Below, in pieces: positions 15,449 through 22,502 of a stretch of DNA of 25,482 bases; position 1 is the stretch's first letter; every line of letters begins with the position of its first letter. Below the pieces are notes generated by a model that worked only from the letters and a program-made list of their open reading frames with translations, did no database searches and was not told where the DNA came from. The DNA is from Syntrophaceae bacterium UBA5761 (GTDB lineage: Bacteria > Desulfobacterota > Syntrophia > Syntrophales > UBA4778), in contig DIEZ01000069.1 in NCBI GenBank assembly GCA_002418885.1, forward strand, positions 12,743 through 38,224, read 5' to 3'. The translations under genes and the position numbers were made by a program.

Positions 15449-17954
15449 CCGACCCATCATCGATAGACTGGAAGACATCCTGCCTTTCGCCGAGAGACCG
15501 GGTCGCTACATAGGCGGCGAAGTGAATTCCCGTACCGGAGACAGGACTGCCTGCAGGCTCAGCTTTGCCCTCTGTTTCCCCGACGTATACGAAGTCGCCA
15601 TGTCCCACCTGGGAATCCAGATACTTTACGCCATCTTGAACAACCATCGGGGGGTATGCGCCGAACGCTTCTTCGCGCCCTGGCCGGACATGGAGGAGGC
15701 CGTGCGCGGGAAAGGAATTCCCCTGTACTCGCTGGAGAGCCGGACGCCCCTTTCGTCTTTCGATGTCGTGGGTTTTTCCCTTCAGTATGAATTAAGCTAC
15801 ACGAACGTCCTGAACATGCTCGACCTCGGCGGCGTCCCCCTTTATGCAAGAGACCGTGAGGAAGGGTGCCCCCTGGTCATCGCGGGAGGTCCTTGCACCT
15901 TCAACCCCCTACCTGTAGCACCCTTTTTCGACGCCTTCGTCATCGGCGAGGGAGAGGAGGTCGTGACGGAAGTAGCTGACGCCGTCATGAAAGTGGGAGA
16001 AAAGGGCGGCGGACGTAATGAAAAGCTTGCCGCTATCGCAGCGTTAGAGGGTGTTTACGTCCCTTCGCTCCATCGGGAGGGCGACCGGGTACGCAAAAGG
16101 GCGGTTCGGGACCTCAACGACTGGACGCAACCCCGCCGACCGGTCATCCCGATCATAAAAACCGTCCATGACCGAGTGAACCTCGAGATCGCAAGGGGAT
16201 GCACTCGGGGATGCCGTTTCTGCCAGGCCGGAATGGTGTGGCGGCCGGCACGGGAACGCGGCGTCGATTCGTTGGAATCTATGGCGCAAGAGATGCTGGC
16301 CTCAACGGGTTACGGAGAGATATCGCTCCTCTCCCTCAGTACCGGCGATTATACGCGGATAGAAGAATTGCTGGAAAGGCTGATGGACAACCATCATCAG
16401 GAACGGGTCGCCGTCGGACTCCCGTCGCTGCGCGTTGAGACGCTTACCCCGAGGCTGATCGAAGAGATCAAACGGGTCAGGAAGACGAGCTTCACCCTGG
16501 CGCCCGAAGCGGGCACCCAGCGTTTGCGGGATGTGATCAACAAGGGCAACAGCGCGGAAGACCTGATTAGAACGGCGGGAGAAGTCTTTGCCGCCGGGTG
16601 GCGTTCCGTCAAGCTCTATTTCATGCTGGGACTCCCGGGAGAAGAGGAAGAAGACCTGGAAGGCATCGCCGACCTCGCCTGGCGGACGCTCCGCGAAGGG
16701 GCCATGAAGAAACAGGTCACCGTCAGCGTTTCGACCTTCGTTCCGAAGCCCCACACACCGTTTCAGTGGGCGGAGCAGGTGGGCATCGAAGAGATAATCC
16801 GTAAACAGGCCTTCCTGAAGGCACGACTTTCCCACAGAAACCTTGCTTTCAAGTGGCATGACGCGAGGATGAGCCTCTTAGAGGGCCTCTTCTCCCGGGG
16901 CGACAGGGAACTGGCGGCCCTCATCGAACGGGCCTTCCGCCTGGGCTGTCGTTTTGACGGCTGGACGGATCGATTCCGCTTCGACCTGTGGGAGAAGGCC
17001 ATGGAAGACGTCGGCGTAGAACCGGAAAGGTGGCTTCAGAACCGTAGCACTTCCGCGACCCTCCCTTGGGAATTCATCGATTGCGGGGTAAGCCGCGCCT
17101 TCCTCCTCGAAGAAAGGCGCAAGGCAGTCGATGGGGTCTTGACGGAGGATTGTCGCTCCGGCGCCTGTCACAAATGCGGGGTGTGCACGGCCGACCTGAA
17201 GATAATCACGGCATCCTCCGAAGACGTCCCCCCTGGCCGGAGGAAGGGCGAGAGAGACAACAGGGAACGAACGATCGTCAGGAGGTCGTGGCGCATCCGC
17301 TTTGCCAAGACCGGAACATCCCGTTTTCTTTCCCATCTTGAGACGGTCACGGCCATGATACGCGGCATCAAACAATGCGGGATTTCCTTCGTTTACTCGG
17401 AAGGTTTTCATCCCCACCCACGTCTTTCCCTGACCCCGGCACTGCCGGTCGGCGTGGAGAGCCTGTCCGAGTATGCCGACCTCCAGGTGGAGGAGCTGGG
17501 GAAGTCTTTCGGTGAAAGGCTGAACGAAATCAACGCCCGCCTCCCCTCGGGGCTCAAAATTCTCGAGGCCGCGGAAATCCCCTTTCATACGGCGCCCCTC
17601 TCTGCTATCATAAAAGAGTATCGTTATGAGGTCCGCCTCCCGCGGGCATCGGGCGAAGAGGCCGACAGGATCCGGCGCTTCCTTGAGTCGGAATCTTTCG
17701 TCATCGCAAGAAAAAAGAAGGGGGTCACCGAAAAGAAGGATATCCGACCCCTAGTGGAAGGCCTTGAGCATGTGGCGTCCCTGGGGAAGGTCCGATTTAC
17801 CGTCCCCGGCAGGCCGGACGGCATCAGGCCGGCGGACGTCCTCGTCGGTGTCTTCGGCCTGGACGAAACGGAAGCAAGAAGGGCACAGGTCGTCAAGACG
17901 GAAACGGTATTCCGGCAGGATCAAGACCGGGCATCCGGACAAGCGACAGGGTAA
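15438..17954 (+). CDS. Radical SAM protein, TIGR03960 fused to TIGR03936/DUF2344
   Basis: This 838-residue two-part protein starts with a B12-binding-like N-terminal region (about 35-200; LCFPDVYEVAMSHLGIQILY, VIAGGPCTFNP, FVIGEGEEV). A radical SAM core follows with CTRGCRFC (Cys255, 259, 262) for the 4Fe-4S cluster. Near residue 570 is a second Cys cluster, C-x4-C-x2-C-x2-C. From about 614 comes the DUF2344/TIGR03936 domain (RIRFAKTGTSRFLSHLET, YSEGFHPHPRLSLTPALPVG). In other genomes the two parts are separate adjacent genes. The family is often next to rng, rplU and rpmA, as here. Its reaction is unknown to me; RNA or ribosomal-protein modification is inference. ATG 15438 overlaps mdh by 11 nt with no good ribosome site, implying coupling. 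Confidence 0.9.
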   Translation: MKDDRPIIDRLEDILPFAERPGRYIGGEVNSRTGDRTACRLSFALCFPDVYEVAMSHLGIQILYAILNNHRGVCAERFFAPWPDMEEAVRGKGIPLYSLESRTPLSSFDVVGFSLQYELSYTNVLNMLDLGGVPLYARDREEGCPLVIAGGPCTFNPLPVAPFFDAFVIGEGEEVVTEVADAVMKVGEKGGGRNEKLAAIAALEGVYVPSLHREGDRVRKRAVRDLNDWTQPRRPVIPIIKTVHDRVNLEIARGCTRGCRFCQAGMVWRPARERGVDSLESMAQEMLASTGYGEISLLSLSTGDYTRIEELLERLMDNHHQERVAVGLPSLRVETLTPRLIEEIKRVRKTSFTLAPEAGTQRLRDVINKGNSAEDLIRTAGEVFAAGWRSVKLYFMLGLPGEEEEDLEGIADLAWRTLREGAMKKQVTVSVSTFVPKPHTPFQWAEQVGIEEIIRKQAFLKARLSHRNLAFKWHDARMSLLEGLFSRGDRELAALIERAFRLGCRFDGWTDRFRFDLWEKAMEDVGVEPERWLQNRSTSATLPWEFIDCGVSRAFLLEERRKAVDGVLTEDCRSGACHKCGVCTADLKIITASSEDVPPGRRKGERDNRERTIVRRSWRIRFAKTGTSRFLSHLETVTAMIRGIKQCGISFVYSEGFHPHPRLSLTPALPVGVESLSEYADLQVEELGKSFGERLNEINARLPSGLKILEAAEIPFHTAPLSAIIKEYRYEVRLPRASGEEADRIRRFLESESFVIARKKKGVTEKKDIRPLVEGLEHVASLGKVRFTVPGRPDGIRPADVLVGVFGLDETEARRAQVVKTETVFRQDQDRASGQATG

Positions 17955-17960
17955 GCGGCC

Positions 17961-19487
17961 ATGGCCAAGGAGATGATCTTCAACTGTACGGAGCACGAGA
18001 CGAGGGTTGCCGTCCTCGAAAACGGTTTGTTGACAAATATCTACATCGAGAGAACGGATGAGAGCGGCATCGTGGGCAACGTTTACCTCGGCAGGGTCGT
18101 TCGTGTGCTTCCCGGTATCCAGGCCGCTTTCGTGGACATCGGCCTGGACAGGACGGCCTTTCTGTACGTGGCCGACATCGGACCCGACCTGACCGACCTC
18201 GATTATCTGATAACGGACGAGGACGGAAACGGCGACGAGGAGGCAGTCGAGTTCGAGCGGAAATTCTTCCGGAGCGAGCATGCCCAACATGTCGAAGACA
18301 TCATCACGGAAGGGCAGGAGATCCTCGTTCAAGTCTCGAAAGAACCGATAGGAAGCAAAGGGGCGCGTCTGACCACCAACATCTCCCTACCGGGACGAAA
18401 CCTCGTATTCTTGCCCATGGTTAACCACATCGGCATATCCCGGAGAATCCAGGATGAGGACGAAAGGAAGCGTCTCAGGGAGATCATCGAAAAACTCCGC
18501 CCGGAGAAGCAAGGCTTCATCGCAAGGACAGTGAGTGAAGGCCGCGGCGAGGAAGAACTTAAGGCCGACGTGGACTACCTGACACGCATGTGGGAGACGA
18601 TCAAGGGGGTGAAGGACAAGGTCAGTGTCCCCGGCCTTGTCCACCGAGAGATCGGGATAACCCTGCGTGCCATCAGGGACATCTACACGCGGGACGTGAG
18701 TCGGATTGTCGTGGACTCGAAGAAAGAATACCAGCGCATAGTCGAATTCATGAAGACCTTCATGCCGAAGGCGCACTATTATCTCGAGTATTACGACAAG
18801 AAAGAACCCATCTTCGACTTTTTCGGCATAGAGCTCGACATCTCGCGGGCTTTGAACAAAAAGATATGGCTCAAATCTGGTGGTTACATCGTCATAGAAA
18901 CGACGGAGGCCTTAACCGCGATCGACGTGAACACGGGAAAGTACGTGGGAAAGAGAAACCCGGAAGAAACGATCCTGAACACCAACCTCGAGGCCGTAAA
19001 AGAGATATCTTACCAGATACGTCTCCGGAATATCGGCGGGATCATAATCATCGATTTTATCGATATGCAAAACGAGGCCCACAGGGAAAAAGTCTTCAAC
19101 GCCCTCAAGGAAGAAATGGGCAAAGACAAGTGCAAAACGAACATCCTGAAGATATCAGAGTTGGGGCTCATAGAAATGACCCGGCAGAGAAACGGGAAGA
19201 ACGTAGACCGTATACTCTGCGACACTTGCCCTTACTGCGAGGGAAAGGGCCTGATCAAATCCAAGACCACGGTCTGCTACGAAATTTTCCGTGAAATCGA
19301 AAGGGAAGGCATCCGCACCCTGGCCACCACGCTCTGCGTCCTGGCAAACCCGGAGATCGCCGACCTCCTGTTGGAAGACGAAAAGAACACGATAGAAAAA
19401 CTGGAAGAAAAACTGAAAAAGAAGATTCTCGTCAAGGTGGACAAGGGCTTCCACCAGGAGAATTTTGAGATAATCGCGCTGCAGTGA
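17961..19487 (+). CDS. rng: Ribonuclease E/G family endoribonuclease
   Basis: This 508-residue RNase G-type enzyme cuts single-stranded RNA, acting in rRNA maturation and mRNA decay. It shows the N-terminal RNase H-like strand (FNCTEHETRVAVLENGLL), an S1 domain (about 36-125; GNVYLGRVVRVLPGIQAAFV), the 5' sensor and DNase I-like regions, and the catalytic carboxylates in ALTAIDVNTGKY (about Asp321) and GGIIIIDFIDM (about Asp363). A Zn-link CDTCPYC (Cys420, 423, 426) follows. It ends soon after the catalytic part, without the long RNase E degradosome tail. ATG 17961 is 6 nt after the radical SAM stop, so the two are in one operon. The pairing with L21/L27 genes is widespread in bacteria. Confidence 0.96.
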   Translation: MAKEMIFNCTEHETRVAVLENGLLTNIYIERTDESGIVGNVYLGRVVRVLPGIQAAFVDIGLDRTAFLYVADIGPDLTDLDYLITDEDGNGDEEAVEFERKFFRSEHAQHVEDIITEGQEILVQVSKEPIGSKGARLTTNISLPGRNLVFLPMVNHIGISRRIQDEDERKRLREIIEKLRPEKQGFIARTVSEGRGEEELKADVDYLTRMWETIKGVKDKVSVPGLVHREIGITLRAIRDIYTRDVSRIVVDSKKEYQRIVEFMKTFMPKAHYYLEYYDKKEPIFDFFGIELDISRALNKKIWLKSGGYIVIETTEALTAIDVNTGKYVGKRNPEETILNTNLEAVKEISYQIRLRNIGGIIIIDFIDMQNEAHREKVFNALKEEMGKDKCKTNILKISELGLIEMTRQRNGKNVDRILCDTCPYCEGKGLIKSKTTVCYEIFREIEREGIRTLATTLCVLANPEIADLLLEDEKNTIEKLEEKLKKKILVKVDKGFHQENFEIIALQ

Positions 19488-19494
19488 ATTTTGA

Positions 19495-19522
19495 TTGACA
19501 AAGACATGTAAATTTTTGTAAA
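19495..19522 (+). promoter_or_regulatory. Predicted promoter for rplU-rpmA
   Basis: TTGACA (19495-19500), a 16-nt spacer and TGTAAA (19517-19522) lie in the 82-nt A+T-rich gap between rng and rplU. The perfect -35 suggests that the ribosomal genes have their own start as well as read-through from rng. Confidence 0.5.
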
Positions 19523-19569
19523 TAAGTCTCTTTCATGTCAAACAATCTATCAGGAAGGTTGTCCGAAAG

Positions 19570-19878
19570 ATGTATGCAGTCATAGAGACAGGCGGAAAAC
19601 AGTACAGGGTCTCCGAAGGTGACCTCATCGAAGTGGAAAAAGTCGACGGAGAGAAAGGCTCCATAGTCTCTTTCGGGGCTCTGATGGTGGCTGGAGACAG
19701 CGACATCCGCATAGGCAGGCCCTTAGTGGAAGGAGCCGTAGTGCGCGGCGAAATCGTGGACCATCCCAGGGGGCCTAAGGTCACGGTCTTCAAGATGAAA
19801 AGGAGAAAAGGTTTTAGGAAAAAAACAGGGCACCGGCAAAATCTTACCTGTCTCAGGATCAAGGAGATTTCAATTTAG
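19570..19878 (+). CDS. rplU: 50S ribosomal protein L21
   Basis: This is full-length bacterial L21 (102 residues): [18 protein letters not shown] at the N terminus, [11 protein letters not shown], and the basic C-terminal segment [20 protein letters not shown]. It is a large-subunit protein that binds 23S rRNA near L20. The start is ATG 19570, with AGGAAGG 11 nt upstream, a slightly long spacing. It is followed 12 nt later by rpmA. Confidence 0.98.
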   Translation: MYAVIETGGKQYRVSEGDLIEVEKVDGEKGSIVSFGALMVAGDSDIRIGRPLVEGAVVRGEIVDHPRGPKVTVFKMKRRKGFRKKTGHRQNLTCLRIKEISI

Positions 19879-19890
19879 CGGGAGGGCGAG

Positions 19891-20145
19891 ATGGCACATA
19901 AAAAAGGGCAGGGAAGCACGCGCAACGGGCGGGACAGCAATGCCCAGAGAAGGGGCGTAAAGGTGTTCAGCGGCCAGGTTGTTAACGCGGGTTCCATCAT
20001 AATAAGGCAGGTGGGGACCAAGATCCACCCGGGAAACAATGTAGGCATCGGAAAGGACTACACTCTCTACGCAAAGGTCGACGGCGTCGTCCAGTTTGAA
20101 CGAAAAGACAGAAACAGGAAAAAAGTCAGCGTTTATGCTGTGTAG
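19891..20145 (+). CDS. rpmA: 50S ribosomal protein L27
   Basis: This is full-length L27 (84 residues): [55 protein letters not shown]. The N-terminal tail, which reaches the peptidyl-transferase centre, begins directly at MAHKK, without the cleaved extension found in Firmicutes. GGGAGGG lies 5 nt upstream. The usual next gene, obg, is absent here; a cold-shock gene with its own promoter follows. Confidence 0.98.
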   Translation: MAHKKGQGSTRNGRDSNAQRRGVKVFSGQVVNAGSIIIRQVGTKIHPGNNVGIGKDYTLYAKVDGVVQFERKDRNRKKVSVYAV

Positions 20146-20198
20146 GAACGATTCATCTTCGTCGGCCCCTATCGCAACTGAAGCGGCCGTTTATTTTC

Positions 20199-20227
20199 TT
20201 GACGCTGCATAACTTTTTTAATAGAGT
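20199..20227 (+). promoter_or_regulatory. Predicted promoter for the csp leader
   Basis: TTGACG (20199-20204), a 17-nt spacer and TAGAGT (20222-20227) suggest transcription from about 20234. This gives a leader of about 170 nt before the cold-shock start codon, a length typical of cspA-type genes. Confidence 0.5.
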
Positions 20228-20306
20228 CACTGCGGCGGGTTGACCGCTTCAATGATTATGATTTCGAAGAGCAGTTTTTTCAGGGTATCAAGGACGTGAA
20301 GGATAG

Positions 20307-20343
20307 ACCGCTTGAGCTGTAACCGGCCAAGCGGTTTTTTATT
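20307..20343 (+). terminator. Rho-independent terminator hairpin inside the csp leader
   Basis: ACCGCTTG (20307-20314) and CAAGCGGT (20328-20335) form a perfect 8-bp stem with a 13-nt loop, followed by TTTTTTATT. It lies after the predicted csp promoter and 60 nt before the csp start. It may be an attenuator, the end of a small RNA of about 105 nt, or simply the rpmA operon terminator. GACCGCTT also occurs at 20242-20249 and could compete for the right arm. Confidence 0.7.
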
Positions 20344-20402
20344 CGGAGATGTAAAATTTTTCGGCATCATGGATGGCTCAGCAACAAAAAGGAGGGTTTT
20401 TG

Positions 20403-20615
20403 ATGAGCGAGAAAGAAAAGGGAGTCGTGAAGTGGTTCGATGAAAAAAAAGGTTATGGTTTTATTGCCCGTCAGTCGGGGGGCGATGTCTTCGTGCATTA
20501 CTCCGATATCGTCGGCCAGGCCGGTTTCCGAAGTCTAAAAGAAGGGGATAACGTCGAGTTCACCATCAAACAAAACCAAAAAGGACAGGCAGCCGCGAAC
20601 GTCATGAAGGTTTAG
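20403..20615 (+). CDS. Cold-shock domain protein (CspA family)
   Basis: This is a 70-residue single OB-fold nucleic-acid chaperone that melts RNA structure. RNP1 (KGYGFI) and RNP2 (VFVHYSDI) are intact, and [19 protein letters not shown] is typical. The chosen start is ATG 20403, because AAGGAGGG sits 6 nt upstream. An in-frame ATG 30 nt earlier has no such site. It has its own predicted promoter and a long leader with a terminator hairpin, consistent with control at RNA level. The next gene begins 159 nt downstream. Confidence 0.96.
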   Translation: MSEKEKGVVKWFDEKKGYGFIARQSGGDVFVHYSDIVGQAGFRSLKEGDNVEFTIKQNQKGQAAANVMKV

Positions 20616-20774
20616 CGGTTTCCGCTCCGAACACCGGCATATCCATACCGGGCCCCTCCCGCCCTTGCCGTCACCGGCGTATGGGAATATCGTCACCATG
20701 AAGCGCTTCACGGGATTGAGGTGCCGCGCTCGCCTCCCCGTGGAATTACGTATCAAGCGAGAGCGAGAGAGGTC

Positions 20775-21539
20775 ATGTTTCCGATCCAAGACGGCGTGGC
20801 TACGCGTTACCCGGCAATCGGGACATGGGCACTGATTGCAGTGAACGTCGTTGTGTTCCTGTTCCAGGTATCGCTTCCGCCCCATGTCTTGGAGCGGTTT
20901 CTCTCGGCATTCGCATTGATCCCGGCGCGCTACTTCGGCAACCTCGAATCAGTGATGTCTCCGCGAGGGATGATCGACTATCTGCCCTTTGTCACCGGCA
21001 TGTTCCTCCACGGCGGATGGTTGCACCTGATCCTCAACATGTGGACGCTGTGGATATTCGGCCCTGCAGTAGAGGATCGCGTGGGGACGGTCCGTTTTCT
21101 GGTTTTCTACCTCGTTGCGGGGATCTCCGCGTCATTCGCTCACGCAATTGTCAATGCGAATTCCGTTGTGCCGACCCTCGGCGCCTCGGGCGCCATCGCC
21201 GGTGTGATCGGGTGCTATGTGAGGAAATTCCCGGCCGCCCGTCTCGTCATAATGGTTCCCGTCCTGATCTTTCCCTTCTTTTTCGAAATACCAGCCGTCT
21301 TATTCGCATTGTTCTGGCTGTTATCTCAGATTATCCCAGGTATTGCGGCCCTGATGATGCCGGCGGACGGCGGCGGCATCGCATGGTGGGCACATATAGG
21401 CGGTTTCGCCGTCGGATGGGTGTTTGCGCCGCTCGTCAGTCGCCCCGCTCGGGGCTACCGGCACTACTATTCCGACGAAGGCCGCCACGGGTTTCTACCA
21501 AACGGCAGCAGGTCAAGGAGGGGTCAACCATGGGTATAA
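20775..21539 (+). CDS. Rhomboid family intramembrane serine protease
   Basis: This 254-residue protein has about six hydrophobic helices. Rhomboid signatures are the HGGWLHLILNMWTLWIFG segment (His/Asn of TM2), the nucleophile in GASGAIAG, and the catalytic His in WWAHIGGFAVG. It would cut transmembrane substrates within the inner membrane; its targets are unknown. The start is ATG 20775 (MFPIQDGVATRYPAIGTWAL), with GAGAGG close upstream. The frame stays open 54 nt further upstream, but that part is basic and not rhomboid-like. Its 3' end overlaps the following serine-protease gene by 10 nt, so both are translated from one message. Confidence 0.92.
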   Translation: MFPIQDGVATRYPAIGTWALIAVNVVVFLFQVSLPPHVLERFLSAFALIPARYFGNLESVMSPRGMIDYLPFVTGMFLHGGWLHLILNMWTLWIFGPAVEDRVGTVRFLVFYLVAGISASFAHAIVNANSVVPTLGASGAIAGVIGCYVRKFPAARLVIMVPVLIFPFFFEIPAVLFALFWLLSQIIPGIAALMMPADGGGIAWWAHIGGFAVGWVFAPLVSRPARGYRHYYSDEGRHGFLPNGSRSRRGQPWV

Positions 21540-22368
21540 TGGATATTTTCTGGATTTTCTTCATCATTTCGGCACTGCAGCCGGTTTTGCAAAGGCGTTT
21601 TCTCGAATCGATGCGCATGCGCAAGATCGCCCAGATAGAGCGGGGGCGCGGCACGCGTGTCATTCTCCTGGTGCACCGGCAGGAGACCATGAGTCTTCTC
21701 GGCTTTCCGCTGATGCGGTTTATTGACGTGAACGATTCCGAGGAGGTGATGCGCGCCATCCAGATGACGGATGAGGACGTGCCTCTCGACATCGTAATGC
21801 ACACGCCGGGGGGCTGGTCCTCGCCGCACTTCAGATCGCCCGTGCAATACAGGCTCACAAGGGGAAGGTCACGGTGTTCGTCCCGCATTACGCCATGTCG
21901 GGCGGGACTTTGATCGCGCTTGCCGCCGACGAAATCGTGGTGTGCAAGCATTCTGTGCTGGGGCCGATCGACCCGCAACTGGGACAGTTGCCCGCCGCCT
22001 CGTTGATCAAGGTCGTCGAGGAGAAACCTATAGCCGAGGTCGACGACCAAACCCTGATCATGGCCGACGTCGGGCGCAAGGCCATCCGACAGGTCGAAGC
22101 TGCGGCCACGGAACTTTTGCGCAAGCACATGGAAGAGGCGAAGGCACGGGACGTGGCGACAAAACTGGCCACCGGCACATGGACGCACGACTATCCTATA
22201 TCGGCTGATGAGGCTCGGTCGCTCGGCCTCCCCGTCAGTACGGACATGCCGCCTGAAGTGCTCGAACTCATGACTCTCTACCCGCAACCGGTGCGGCGGC
22301 AGGGAGGCGGCGTCGAGTATCTGCCAATCCCGCGTTACCGCGAGGGTCAAAAACAAGGGAAGACCTGA
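21530..22368 (+). pseudogene. SDH-type (PF01972, ClpP/SppA-fold) serine protease, frameshifted
   Basis: Two frames together encode a complete protein of about 279 residues of the serine dehydrogenase proteinase family. Frame one, from ATG 21530 with AAGGAGGGG upstream, gives an N-terminal membrane anchor (IMDIFWIFFIISALQPVL), VILLVHRQE and DIVMHTPGG. Frame two continues LVLAALQIARAIQAHKGKVT and FVPHYAMSGGTLIALAADEI (probable Ser nucleophile), then VLGPIDPQLGQ. The join falls at a run of six G (21808-21813), where one missing G explains everything. Without correction frame one stops at 21913. The cause may be a sequencing error, a true mutation or -1 slippage. The gene is coupled to rhomboid (10-nt overlap). 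Homologues are membrane-anchored proteases facing the cytoplasm or periplasm. Confidence 0.82.
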
Positions 22369-22502
22369 GAGAACTTGCCGGTCGAGAACAACCGTGGAAG
22401 TCGACCAAAAATGCAACCTATTCTGTTTGCGACGGATAAGAACGAAGGAAGACGGGAAAGAACATAAGGGATAGCACGTTAAGCGAACGACCGCTCAGAG
22501 TC

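Noticed and set aside
20159..20198. Possible rpmA terminator, CGGCC ... GGCCG followed by TTTATTTT
   Set aside because: It has only a 5-bp stem with an 18-nt loop. The hairpin at 20307 is far better.
20203..20322. Open frame in the csp leader reading FNDYDFEEQFFQGIKDV near its end
   Set aside because: The 40 codons look protein-like, but there is no ATG, GTG or TTG with a ribosome site. The frame crosses the predicted promoter and the terminator stem. It could be a gene remnant, but chance is not excluded.
20639..20690. Imperfect inverted repeat between csp and the rhomboid gene
   Set aside because: The arms pair only with bulges, the loop is over 20 nt and no T tract follows. It was too weak to call a terminator or operator.
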